The translations under genes were made by a program, and so were the position numbers. Below, one piece after another: positions 33,146 to 42,079 of a stretch of 64,000 nucleotides of DNA. Within the stretch, counting starts at the first letter, position 1, and each line of letters starts with the position of its first letter. The notes beneath the pieces were generated by a model. It searched no databases. It saw only the letters and a program-made list of their open reading frames with translations, and was not told where the DNA came from. This DNA is from CAYJBH01 sp964369965 (GTDB taxonomy: Bacteria; Bacillota; Clostridia; Oscillospirales; Ruminococcaceae). Location: the NCBI GenBank assembly GCA_964369965.1, contig CAYJGF010000003.1, positions 67,880 to 131,879 of the forward strand. The letters run 5' to 3'.

Positions 33146-34300
33146 TTATATACATTCCTTATAAAGCGCCTCAAAATGAGGAATACTGCGTTTTATGTCC
33201 TCCAACGGCATACAGAGCGACAGTCGGAAATAGCCTTTAAGCCCGAACCCTGCACCCGGTACAAGAATTATGCCGTGCTTTGTCGCAAGCTCCACAAAAC
33301 GGTCGTCATCGCCACCCGGCGTTTTGGGGAAGAGATAAAAGGTCGCCTTGGGCTCGGCGATTTCATACCCAATCTCGCTCAATGCGTTGTATAAGAACAC
33401 CACACGTTCACGGTAGGCATCTTTATTATTCGATACCCCGATGAAGTCGGCGGCAATTTTTTGAAAGATGGAGGGCGCGTTGACAAAACCGAGCGTGCGA
33501 TTGGCAAAGGTCATCGCGGCAGAGAACTGCTCACGATTTGGCATATTCGGTGAGAGTGCGAGATATCCTATACGCTCGCCTGCAAGGCTGAGCGATTTTG
33601 AAAAGCTGTTCGCCAAAAATGCGCGTTTAAAATATTTGAACACCGACGGCACCGGTGTGTCGTCAAAGACAAGTGTGTTATACGGCTCGTCGGATATTAT
33701 GCAAATATCGCGCTCACCTATGAGTTTTGCGAGCGCCGCATATTCCTCATCGGTATAAATCTTGCCGCTGGGGTTGTTCGGGCAGTTGAGTATTATCGCC
33801 TTTGTGCGATTGGTTATGGCATTTTTCACAGCCTCAATGTCGAGCGAGAAACCCTCGCCACATTGTGCCGGCACCATGATACCGCCAAAGTTCGATATGT
33901 AAAAGTTGTATTCCATAAAATACGGCGCAATAACTATAACCTCATCACCTGCTGAAAGTAAAGTTTTCAGCGCAACATTAATAGCACCGGAAGCACCGAC
34001 CGTCATTAAAATGTCATCGGCAGTAAAGTCAAAGCCGTGGACGGATTTAAGATAGTTCGCCACCTTATCGCGCACATCGGTATATCCGCTGTTGGGCATA
34101 TATCCATGTATACCGGGGGTGTCGGCAAGCCCTGCAAGGGTATTGATAAGCTCTTTTGGGGGTGGCAGGTCCGGATTGCCGAGTGAATAATCAAACACAT
34201 TTTCCGCGCCGAGACGCGCTTTCATACGAGCGCCCTCCTCGAACATTTTGCGAATCCAAGAACCGCTCTCCATTGCGGTGATTAGGCTGTTGCTGACCAT
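33146..34300 (-). CDS. Class I/II PLP-dependent aminotransferase
   Basis: A 384-residue aminotransferase. Family marks are YSLGNPDLPPP at the N-terminus, LNCPNNPSGKIYTDEEY around 165-180, CIISDEPYN with the cofactor Asp, and NSFSKSLSLAGERIGYL with the PLP lysine near 235. The frame is open for another 51 codons upstream, but that part overlaps the methyltransferase gene; ATG 34300 with GAAAGGAAG is the right start. Substrate is unknown. The location before paaK and the ACT gene makes an aromatic or branched-chain amino acid plausible. Confidence 0.92.
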   Translation of the reverse strand: MVSNSLITAMESGSWIRKMFEEGARMKARLGAENVFDYSLGNPDLPPPKELINTLAGLADTPGIHGYMPNSGYTDVRDKVANYLKSVHGFDFTADDILMTVGASGAINVALKTLLSAGDEVIVIAPYFMEYNFYISNFGGIMVPAQCGEGFSLDIEAVKNAITNRTKAIILNCPNNPSGKIYTDEEYAALAKLIGERDICIISDEPYNTLVFDDTPVPSVFKYFKRAFLANSFSKSLSLAGERIGYLALSPNMPNREQFSAAMTFANRTLGFVNAPSIFQKIAADFIGVSNNKDAYRERVVFLYNALSEIGYEIAEPKATFYLFPKTPGGDDDRFVELATKHGIILVPGAGFGLKGYFRLSLCMPLEDIKRSIPHFEALYKECI

Positions 34301-34316
34301 AAACTTCCTTTCTCTT

Positions 34317-35051
34317 TCATCTCTTTGTTTTTTGTACCGTAAATATATACCGTTCACTCTCGGGTTGGAGTTTTTCAAACGTTTCCCCATCAATGCAGGA
34401 GGCAACCATAAAACCGTGTCTTTCACAGAGCCGCCGTATTTCCTGCTCATCAAAGTAGTGTTCGACTATGGTATCGACATTATCTCGACCATCGGTGCGG
34501 ATATTGACCGTCGACCTTGTATAACCGTCACACAGAGTATGGGAAACGATGCAGTCCACCCCATTTTTATCCTCATATTTATAGCTGTTATTGGAGAGCA
34601 CCTCGGTGTGTTTATATGGGGTGTTCATATCAAAGATAAATATCCCCTGTGGTTTTAAAAAGAGTGCCACCCTTGCAAAAACTTTTTCCAGCTCGCCCAT
34701 GTCACCGATGTGATTTAGGGCATCAAAGGTACAGACCATGCAGTCCACCGTGCCGAAGAGATCCATTTCCCTTGCGTCCTGACAGAGTAAAAGTATCCCT
34801 TTGACATTTTGCTCGTGAATTTTATTCGACAAAACACTGAGCATCTCGGGGCAGTTATCCACCGCAATCATGTCATAGCCGGCGGCTTCGAGCAGGAGCG
34901 TCAACTCCCCCGTGCCACAACAAAGATCGACAATGGTGCAACCGTGCATCCGCAAAAATGACAGACGACGATGTATAAATATCGACAGCTTTTCATAGTC
35001 GGCGTCGATGTTTAATCCGTCATAATATTGAGCCAAAATATTGTAAGCCAT
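34317..35051 (-). CDS. Class I SAM-dependent methyltransferase
   Basis: A 244-residue methyltransferase. Motif I is VDLCCGTGELTLLL near residue 42, motif II is IAVDNCPEML, and CTFDALNHI fits motif IV. The N-terminus YNILAQYYDGLN is common in small clostridial methyltransferases of unknown target. It lies between lysA (24-nt gap) and the aminotransferase (16-nt gap) in the same direction. No substrate can be assigned. Confidence 0.87.
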   Translation of the reverse strand: MAYNILAQYYDGLNIDADYEKLSIFIHRRLSFLRMHGCTIVDLCCGTGELTLLLEAAGYDMIAVDNCPEMLSVLSNKIHEQNVKGILLLCQDAREMDLFGTVDCMVCTFDALNHIGDMGELEKVFARVALFLKPQGIFIFDMNTPYKHTEVLSNNSYKYEDKNGVDCIVSHTLCDGYTRSTVNIRTDGRDNVDTIVEHYFDEQEIRRLCERHGFMVASCIDGETFEKLQPESERYIFTVQKTKR

Positions 35052-35074
35052 GCAGATACACTGTCCCTTTTGGG

Positions 35075-36373
35075 TTAAATATCCTCTTTTGTGATATCTT
35101 CAAAAGTCTGACGGCGGACGATAACACGCGTTTTCCCGTCCTCGATAAGCACGACCGCCGGTTTTTGCAGGCGGTTATAGTTGCTCGCCATGGAGTAGTT
35201 GTATGCCCCTGTGCACAGCACCGCAAGGGTGTCACCGATGGCGGGTTTTGCGATAAGGATATCTTTGCCGAGCAGGTCGCCGCTCTCACAGCATCTGCCG
35301 GCGACGGTGCAAAGATAGTCGGCAGGCAGGTCGGCACGGTTGGCAAGTCGGAAATCATAAAGACTTTGATACAGGGCAAAACGCGGATTGTCCGCCATGC
35401 CACCGTCCACCGAGACGTAGGAGCGAACCCCCTCTATATTCTTAATTCCGCCGACGGTGTACAGCGTCATGCAGGCATCACCCACAATGGAGCGACCCGG
35501 CTCGATGATGAGTTTTGGCAGTGGATAGCTGTTCTTGTTGCAAAAATCTTTGATGGTTTCGGCGAGGATTTTTATGTAGGTCTCCTGCGCTTTGGGTTCG
35601 TCGTCGTTTGTGTATCGTATGCCAAATCCACCGCCGAGGTTAAGCTCCGGAATTTCGTAGCCGGTTTTCCCCCTCATATCAAGGGCAAACTCCAAAAGGC
35701 GAACGGCGGCAAGGCGAAATGGCTCCGTCTCAAAAATTTGGGAGCCTATATGGCAGTGCACACCGAGCAGGTGGAGCGAGGGTGAATTCAATACGTATTT
35801 AAATCCCTTTTCCGCCTCACCGTTTGAGAGGGTTAGCCCGAATTTAGAATCAAGTTGCCCTGTCTGGATAAACTCGTGGGTGTGCGCGTCTATCTCCGGC
35901 TTTATGCGCAACATAACCTTTGCCGTCTTTTTAGCGGCGGCGGCGAGATCGCTAAGCAGCGCAAGTTCGGTCATATTGTCCGCGACAAAACAGCCGATAT
36001 TATTTTCAAGCGAGTAGGTTATGTCGGCAACCGTCTTATTATTTCCGTGGAAATATATTTTATCGGCATCAAATCCCGCCGATAGTGCGGTGTACATCTC
36101 CCCCGTCGACACGACGTCGGATTGCAGACCCATCGGTTTAATTATACGATAAATTTCTTTACAACAAAAAGCCTTGCCGGCATACTGAACTACGCCGCTC
36201 GGGTAGTGTTTTTCAAAAGCGTTTACAAATGCTGATATATTTTCAATCAGCTTGTTTTTGCTGAACAAAAACAGCGGTGTGCCGTACTCCGATGCGACGG
36301 CAGTCACGTCAACGCCGTCAAATATGAGACGACCGTTCGATGTCTTTAAATAATTTTCAATCATTTTTTTCAA
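35075..36373 (-). CDS. lysA: Diaminopimelate decarboxylase
   Basis: A 432-residue fold-III PLP enzyme producing L-lysine from meso-DAP. The PLP lysine is in VVQYAGKAFCC (about 62), the glycine-rich phosphate site is NLGGGFGIRY, and the dimer-interface motif CCESGDLLGKD and GAYNYSMASNYN are conserved. A TTG at 36373 has AAAGGAG at ideal spacing and is kept as the start; an ATG three codons later is possible. It overlaps engB by 17 nt. Other lysine genes are outside the window. Confidence 0.95.
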   Translation of the reverse strand: MKKMIENYLKTSNGRLIFDGVDVTAVASEYGTPLFLFSKNKLIENISAFVNAFEKHYPSGVVQYAGKAFCCKEIYRIIKPMGLQSDVVSTGEMYTALSAGFDADKIYFHGNNKTVADITYSLENNIGCFVADNMTELALLSDLAAAAKKTAKVMLRIKPEIDAHTHEFIQTGQLDSKFGLTLSNGEAEKGFKYVLNSPSLHLLGVHCHIGSQIFETEPFRLAAVRLLEFALDMRGKTGYEIPELNLGGGFGIRYTNDDEPKAQETYIKILAETIKDFCNKNSYPLPKLIIEPGRSIVGDACMTLYTVGGIKNIEGVRSYVSVDGGMADNPRFALYQSLYDFRLANRADLPADYLCTVAGRCCESGDLLGKDILIAKPAIGDTLAVLCTGAYNYSMASNYNRLQKPAVVLIEDGKTRVIVRRQTFEDITKEDI

Positions 36374-36956
36374 TAAACTCCTTTATATAATCTCGTAATA
36401 AATCATACCCTACCGAGGTTTTAGCATCGGTGAAAACCGTGTTGCAGTCAAATCGTGATAGATGATAACTGATGTCTCGGGTTGCGCTGGAAAGCTCGCT
36501 CTTGTTAAGTTTGTCCACCTTGGTGACGACCGCTAAAAACTCCTCACCACTGTTTTGCAAAAAATCCAACATCATCTCATCGTTTGATGTTATCCCACGT
36601 CGCACATCGATGAGTTGCAGATACAGCCGTCGCCGCCCTTTTAATGCGGCATATCCGTCACAAAGTCCCGAAAATCGCTTTTGTTCGTCGGCACTTCGCT
36701 TTGCAAAACCATAGCCCGGGAGGTCGACAATATAGGCATCGGGCAGGTCGAAATAGTTGATGGTTATCGTCTTGCCGGGGGTGGAGCTCTCACGCGCGAG
36801 CGATTTTTGATAGCAGAGTCGGTTTAAAAGTGATGATTTGCCGACGTTACTGCGACCGCTGAGTACAATCTCCGGTTTTTCATAGGGTAAAATCTGCTCA
36901 ATCAACCCGAAAGACCGGTCAAACCGCGCCTTGGAAAAATACGCCTCGTTATTCAT
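36357..36956 (-). CDS. engB: Ribosome biogenesis GTPase EngB (YsxC/YihA)
   Basis: A 199-residue small GTPase for 50S subunit assembly. G1 is GRSNVGKSSLLNRL near 35, G2 is the STPGKT region, G3 is DLPGYGFAKR and G4 is TKVDKL. Size and motifs match the family. It overlaps lon by 4 nt (ATGA), a very conserved lon-engB pairing in Firmicutes. Confidence 0.96.
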   Translation of the reverse strand: MNNEAYFSKARFDRSFGLIEQILPYEKPEIVLSGRSNVGKSSLLNRLCYQKSLARESSTPGKTITINYFDLPDAYIVDLPGYGFAKRSADEQKRFSGLCDGYAALKGRRRLYLQLIDVRRGITSNDEMMLDFLQNSGEEFLAVVTKVDKLNKSELSSATRDISYHLSRFDCNTVFTDAKTSVGYDLLRDYIKEFIEKND

Positions 36957-39388
36957 TGTGATATCACCGGGCGAGTGCTCTCCGGCTCGGTATTTTTAAT
37001 GACAACCTGTTTTGATACTCCTTTTGTAGTCTTTTTCCGTTTTATGAGGACAAGCTCTAAAACCTCCGACAGATTTTCGACGGGATAAAATTGTATCGCT
37101 GATTTTATTTCATCGTCCACATCGTACAGGTCCGGCATGTTGCTCTTTGGCAGAATAATGCGTTTTATCCCCTCTTTATACGCCGCCATCGTCTTTTCTT
37201 TAAGACCGCCTATCGGGAGGACAACGCCGTGCAGTGTTATCTCACCGGTCATGGCGAACTCGGACGAGACCGGCCAGCCCGACAGCGCCGAAATCAGCGC
37301 ACTGCCGAGGGTGACACCGGCAGACGGGCCGTCTTTGGGTATCGCCCCCTCCGGTGCGTGAATGTGAATATCCAGTTTAGACAGGTCGATTTTATCGTAT
37401 CCGTACTGCATTGCCACCGTTCTTGCATAGGTTATTGCGAGTTTAGCCGACTCCTTCATGACATCGCCAAGTGAGCCGGTTAGCTCCAATCGACCTTTGC
37501 CGTCCTCAATTATCTGAATTTCAATAGGCAGTATCTCACCACCACCCGAGGTCCAGGCAAGTCCGTTTGATATGCCGACCGTATTATATCGGTTGAAAAA
37601 CCCGGGTTTGACGCGGCGCGGACCGAGCAACTCCCCTACCGTTTTTGCCGAAATTGTCATGCTCTTTTTCTCACCGGCGGCTATCTTTCGTGCGCTTTTG
37701 CGCAGCACCTCCGCGATGGAGCGTTGCAGAGAACGCACACCAGCCTCACGGGAATAAAAATCAATCAGCTCATAATAGGCGGTGTCGGAAAATTTAACCT
37801 TACCAAAAAGCCCTGTCTCCTTAGCGGTCTTTTTAAATAGGTGCTCTTTGGCGATATGAAATTTTTCTAAACGAGTGTAGCTGGACAGGTTGATTACATC
37901 CATACGGTCGAGCAGTGGGCGAGGTATGGTGTCCAGTGAGTTTGCGGTGGTGACGAACAACACCTTGGAAAGATCGAACGGGATATCGAGGTAATGGTCA
38001 CGAAAGTCTTTGTTTTGCTCCGGATCCAGTGCCTCAAGCAAAGCCGACGCAGGGTCGCCCCTAAAATCGGAGGCGAGCTTGTCAATCTCATCCAGCAATA
38101 TCAGAGGATTTTGTGATTTTGCGATAGTGACGGCGTTAATAATTTTGCCGGGGAGTGCACCTATATACGTTCTGCGGTGCCCTCTTATCTCAGCCTCGTC
38201 GCGCACACCGCCGAGCGACATGCGCGCATATTTTCTATCCATAGCGGTTGCAATTGATTTCGCAACGGAGGTCTTGCCTACACCGGGTGGTCCGACTAAA
38301 CAGAGAATTTGTCCCTTTTGTTTTGGCGCGAGCGAACGCACCGCCAATATCTCAAGAATTCGCTCCTTGACCTTTTTAAGACCGTAATGGTCGTCGTTTA
38401 ATATTTTTTCGGCATGTTTTAACTCTAAATTATCGTCGGTAAAAACATTGTGCGGCAACGATAAGCAGGTGTCGAGATAGGTCCTTATGACCGCTGCCTC
38501 CTGCGACGAAGATGCCATGCGAGATAGCCTTTCCGCCTCTTTAAGCAGTTTCTCCCGAGCCTCCTCGACAAGACCCAGCGCCTCAATCCTCTCGCGATAA
38601 CGCTCCGATTCCTCACGGGTGTTCTCGTCCTCGTCCAGTTCGCTGGTGATGGCTCGCATTTGTTCGCGCAGATAGTAGTCCCGTTGATTTTTTTCTATTT
38701 GGTCATTGACCTTGTCGTTAATCTCCTGCTCTATCGAGATAATATTATTCTCGCGTTTAAAGAGAGACACGAGTTTAGTGAGGCGACCTATCAATGTCCC
38801 CTCGTTCAATAGCATCTGTTTGTCGGAATATTTAAAAAGTATACTGCTCGGCACAAAGTCGGCAAGGATCATGGCATCCTCACCGGTGAAAATGGAGTAC
38901 ACAACGTCCTTGGAAAGGCGAGGGTTGAGACTTAAATACTCCTCAAAAACATCTTTAAGGGTGCGAACGAGTGCCTCCACCTCCTCCGATTGGGCAGGGG
39001 GATTTTTTTTAAGAGGGGTGTATTTAATGTTCGCAAGCAAAAATTTGCCGGAGTCGTCGATGGAGGATACTTTTGCGCGGAATTTGCCCTCCACCAGAAT
39101 TTTAACTATGTTTTCGTTGCCGCGCAATATCTGCTTTACATCGCATACAACGCCGTACTGATATAGATCATCCTTGTCGGGATTATCTATGTCAAGATCC
39201 TTTTGAGTGACAAGGAAAATAGGGCTGTTGCTCTCCATAGCCCACTCAATAGCGGCTATAGAGCGCTCCCTTCCCACCTCAAAATGCACAAGATTGCCGG
39301 GGAAAACCACAAGACCGCGCAGTGCAATTGCCGGAAGTTGGGTTATCTTCGCATTTTTATCTATTTTTATCTTAATTTTTTCAGACAA
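36953..39388 (-). CDS. lon: ATP-dependent protease Lon (LonA)
   Basis: An 811-residue LonA protease. The N-terminal substrate domain is at about 15-210, followed by a coiled coil (240-310). The AAA+ module has Walker A GPPGVGKTSVAKS near 365 and Walker B ILLDEIDK near 430. The proteolytic domain has the catalytic Ser in PKDGPSAGVTLGSAL near 690. It degrades misfolded and regulatory proteins. Start is TTG with AGAGG seven nt upstream. Its own promoter lies upstream. No CIRCE or CtsR-type operator is evident. Confidence 0.96.
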   Translation of the reverse strand: MSEKIKIKIDKNAKITQLPAIALRGLVVFPGNLVHFEVGRERSIAAIEWAMESNSPIFLVTQKDLDIDNPDKDDLYQYGVVCDVKQILRGNENIVKILVEGKFRAKVSSIDDSGKFLLANIKYTPLKKNPPAQSEEVEALVRTLKDVFEEYLSLNPRLSKDVVYSIFTGEDAMILADFVPSSILFKYSDKQMLLNEGTLIGRLTKLVSLFKRENNIISIEQEINDKVNDQIEKNQRDYYLREQMRAITSELDEDENTREESERYRERIEALGLVEEAREKLLKEAERLSRMASSSQEAAVIRTYLDTCLSLPHNVFTDDNLELKHAEKILNDDHYGLKKVKERILEILAVRSLAPKQKGQILCLVGPPGVGKTSVAKSIATAMDRKYARMSLGGVRDEAEIRGHRRTYIGALPGKIINAVTIAKSQNPLILLDEIDKLASDFRGDPASALLEALDPEQNKDFRDHYLDIPFDLSKVLFVTTANSLDTIPRPLLDRMDVINLSSYTRLEKFHIAKEHLFKKTAKETGLFGKVKFSDTAYYELIDFYSREAGVRSLQRSIAEVLRKSARKIAAGEKKSMTISAKTVGELLGPRRVKPGFFNRYNTVGISNGLAWTSGGGEILPIEIQIIEDGKGRLELTGSLGDVMKESAKLAITYARTVAMQYGYDKIDLSKLDIHIHAPEGAIPKDGPSAGVTLGSALISALSGWPVSSEFAMTGEITLHGVVLPIGGLKEKTMAAYKEGIKRIILPKSNMPDLYDVDDEIKSAIQFYPVENLSEVLELVLIKRKKTTKGVSKQVVIKNTEPESTRPVISQ

Positions 39389-39429
39389 TATAAACCTCTA
39401 TAAATTTAATGAACAAATATATACACTTT

Positions 39430-39458
39430 ATTATATCAAAAAATAAAAAAAAATGCAA
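39430..39458 (-). promoter_or_regulatory. Promoter of the lon operon
   Basis: Minus strand TTGCAT (39458-39453), 17-nt spacer, TATAAT (39435-39430) preceded by TGA (extended -10). Predicted start near 39423, giving a leader of about 35 nt to the TTG start. Confidence 0.7.
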
Positions 39459-39474
39459 TGAAAAGTCTATTAAG

Positions 39475-39503
39475 TTGACAAAAAAATTTATTCCCTTTAT
39501 AAT
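39475..39503 (+). promoter_or_regulatory. Promoter of yibE/F
   Basis: Perfect consensus TTGACA (39475-39480), 17-nt spacer, TATAAT (39498-39503). Predicted start is near 39510, which rules out the ATG at 39514 and supports the ATG at 39544. Confidence 0.8.
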
Positions 39504-39543
39504 TTAATAAAAGATGCATAAACTCTATAAAAAAGGAAGATTA

Positions 39544-40719
39544 ATGAAAATTACCAATATCATTATTTCGGCGGTTATTGTCATCACCTCAATTATATTT
39601 TTTTATATCTATTCCGGAGTTGTCACCTATGATATCGAGACGACCGATACCGAATTTTATACCGCAAATGTCATGACCGTCTCGGACGTTGAACATCAAA
39701 AAATTGATGGCATTGGGATGGAGAATATGAACATGGTTATCGTCAGTTTTGTAGCGCAGATAACAAGCGGTGAGCTTAAGGGGCAAACGGTTGCGGTCAC
39801 CCAATATCACGATGAATATCTTTTCGGCGGTATGCGACCGGTCGAGGTGGGCGACAGCATAACAATCAACAAGACGGCTACAAACGATGTCCAGTCCGGT
39901 GAGTGGGTGATGGCGAACTATAATCGGGTCGATTTAATTATAATTTTAATCATTGTATTTTTTGTAATTGTAATATTAATCGGCAAATTTAAAGGCATTG
40001 CCGCCATACTGTCGTTGATTTTGACCCTCGGGGCGGTTTTTATTGTCTATATCCCGTCCATTCTTGCCGGACTCAACGTCTATATCGTAACCGGCAGTGT
40101 CGCTTTTTATATAATCGTTATGAGCCTTGTCCTGCTTAACGGTCTGAACGCAAAGACTTTTTGTGCCATCGCCGGCAACTTTGTCGGGGTGATGCTCGCC
40201 GGAGTATTGAGTTATATAACCCATCGAATTTTTATGATCAGCGGTATAGTCACACAGGAGCATATTTATCTTGCAACGCTTGGCAACGATATGGGTTTTG
40301 ACATTGCGGACATTGTCTGGAGCGGTGTTGTTATCGGCGCGCTCGGCGCAATAATGGACGTCTCCATGTCGCTGTCCTCCGCCATGTATGAACTGCGAAA
40401 CAATATGGAAAATCCAACCCCGTTTAAACTCATAAAAAGTGGGCTCAACATCGGACATGACATCATCGGAACCATGATGAACACGCTGGTGCTCGCCTAT
40501 ATCGGCTCCTCCCTCGTGTCGGTGCTGTTAATAATGGTGTATAATAAAACCTATCTCAGTATATTAAATTCCGAGCTGGTTCTGGTCGAAATTTTGCAGG
40601 CGGTAGTCGGCAGCACCGGCATACTCCTCACCGTGCCGTTCACCGTGTTGATATGTAGTTTTGTATATAACATTAAAGGAAAAACGTGGGAACATTATGT
40701 CCCCACGTTGAAAAAATAA
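39544..40719 (+). CDS. YibE/F-family membrane protein
   Basis: A 391-residue protein: one N-terminal membrane helix, an extracytoplasmic domain (about 25-125), then seven or so helices. The YibE/F hallmarks are VVIGALGAIMDVSMSLSSAM in the middle and SGLNIGHDIIGTMMNTLVLAYIGSSL near the end. Function of the family is not established; involvement in export or ion movement has been suggested. ATG 39544 has AAAGGAAGA and fits the upstream promoter. Its last codons contain a hairpin that would terminate the convergent clpX transcript. Confidence 0.88.
   Translation: MKITNIIISAVIVITSIIFFYIYSGVVTYDIETTDTEFYTANVMTVSDVEHQKIDGIGMENMNMVIVSFVAQITSGELKGQTVAVTQYHDEYLFGGMRPVEVGDSITINKTATNDVQSGEWVMANYNRVDLIIILIIVFFVIVILIGKFKGIAAILSLILTLGAVFIVYIPSILAGLNVYIVTGSVAFYIIVMSLVLLNGLNAKTFCAIAGNFVGVMLAGVLSYITHRIFMISGIVTQEHIYLATLGNDMGFDIADIVWSGVVIGALGAIMDVSMSLSSAMYELRNNMENPTPFKLIKSGLNIGHDIIGTMMNTLVLAYIGSSLVSVLLIMVYNKTYLSILNSELVLVEILQAVVGSTGILLTVPFTVLICSFVYNIKGKTWEHYVPTLKK
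40680..40709 (-). terminator. clpX operon terminator inside the yibE/F coding end
   Basis: An 8-bp stem (40683-40690 with 40702-40709) with an 11-nt loop. Read on the minus strand it is followed by TTTTT, as for an intrinsic terminator. The clpX stop codon is at 40722, so the terminator lies entirely within the last codons of the convergent yibE/F gene. Confidence 0.65.
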
Positions 40720-40721
40720 TC

Positions 40722-42065
40722 TTAACTCGTTTTTTTGCGTCCGCGCGGTTTTGATACTACGGTGGTTTTTGCTTTTTGCTCGGTTTTTGTGTCCGCCGCC
40801 TTTTCCGAGTATATCATCTGCGGTTTAAGGTCGGTGACCGACTGCTCATTTACAAAGACCTTGACGACATCTTTATCGCTCGGGACGTTATACATCGTTT
40901 CCAGCAGAAGTTTTTCCATGACCGATCGCAGACTGCGCGCACCGTTTTTCATCTCAAGAGCTTTTTTTGCAATAGCTACAAGTGCATCGTCCGTCATCTC
41001 CAGTTCGACATCATCGAGTTTAAATAGAGCGCTATACTGTTTAAGTATCGCGTTTTTAGGTTCTTTAATAATACGAACCAACGCCTCCTCATCAAGCGAG
41101 GTCAGCACCGAGATGACCGGCAGACGACCGACCAACTCCGGAATTATGCCGAATTTAATTATGTCGTGCGACTCTACCTTTTGCAGTACGACATTCCCCT
41201 CCCTGTCGGAGCGGCTGATAAGGTTGCTGCCAAAGCCGAGGGTTGAGGCATCACTGCGCTTGTTTATTATCTTTTCCAGACCGTCGAACGCACCGCCACA
41301 GATAAAGAGGATATTTTTGGTGTTTATCTGAATGAACTCCTGTTGCGGATGTTTGCGACCACCCTGCGGAGGGACGTTTGCTATTGTCCCCTCAATAATT
41401 TTGAGTAGAGCCTGTTGAACCCCCTCGCCACCGACATCACGGGTGATGGAGGGGTTTTCGCTCTTGCGTGTTATCTTATCAATCTCATCGATGTAAATAA
41501 TCCCACTCTCGGCAAGTTCAATATCATAGTCCGCCGCCTGAATGAGCTTTAAAAGTATATTTTCCACATCCTCACCGACATAGCCAGCCTCGGTTAGCGT
41601 GGTGGCGTCGGTTAACGCAAACGGCACACCGAGTTTGTTTGCAAGGGTCGATGCGAGCATGGTTTTACCGACACCGGAGGGGCCTATCAAAAGCACATTG
41701 CTCTTTTGCAGCTCCACCTCGTTTGATAAAATATCACCGGAAAAAATGCGTTTATAGTGGTTGTATACCGCAACCGAAAGGGCTATTTTCGCCTCCTCCT
41801 GACCTATGACATACTGGTCAAGATGCTCCTTTATCTCTTTGGGAGTGTTTATCTCTATCGAGGCAAGTTTTTTATTTTTTCGGGTCTTATCGTTGCCGGA
41901 ATATCGCTCGGTCACACCCTCACCATACTCCTGTGTGATCATATCTTTACAGATATCGATACACTCCTCACAGATATTAACCCCCGGTCCGGTTATAATA
42001 TGCCGAACCTCATTTTCGTTCTTTCCGCAAAAGTTGCAAAAAAGATACTCTCTGTCGTTTGCCAT
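40722..42065 (-). CDS. clpX: ATP-dependent Clp protease ATP-binding subunit ClpX
   Basis: A 447-residue AAA+ unfoldase. The N-terminal zinc-binding domain has CNFC...CEEC (about 10-40). Walker A is GPSGVGKTMLA near 118, Walker B YIDEIDKI near 178, and the C-terminal sensor region has GARSLRSVMEK. It delivers substrates to ClpP, encoded just upstream. The tail after residue 425 is basic. The 14-nt spacing from clpP supports one transcript tig-clpP-clpX. Confidence 0.97.
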   Translation of the reverse strand: MANDREYLFCNFCGKNENEVRHIITGPGVNICEECIDICKDMITQEYGEGVTERYSGNDKTRKNKKLASIEINTPKEIKEHLDQYVIGQEEAKIALSVAVYNHYKRIFSGDILSNEVELQKSNVLLIGPSGVGKTMLASTLANKLGVPFALTDATTLTEAGYVGEDVENILLKLIQAADYDIELAESGIIYIDEIDKITRKSENPSITRDVGGEGVQQALLKIIEGTIANVPPQGGRKHPQQEFIQINTKNILFICGGAFDGLEKIINKRSDASTLGFGSNLISRSDREGNVVLQKVESHDIIKFGIIPELVGRLPVISVLTSLDEEALVRIIKEPKNAILKQYSALFKLDDVELEMTDDALVAIAKKALEMKNGARSLRSVMEKLLLETMYNVPSDKDVVKVFVNEQSVTDLKPQMIYSEKAADTKTEQKAKTTVVSKPRGRKKTS

Positions 42066-42079
42066 TATATGGGCACTCC

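Noticed and set aside
34301..34453. N-terminal extension of the aminotransferase
   Set aside because: It overlaps the upstream methyltransferase end, has no ribosome site, and ATG 34300 has an excellent one.
39514..39543. Upstream ATG for yibE/F
   Set aside because: The consensus promoter predicts transcription start at about 39510, leaving no room for a ribosome site. ATG 39544 has one.
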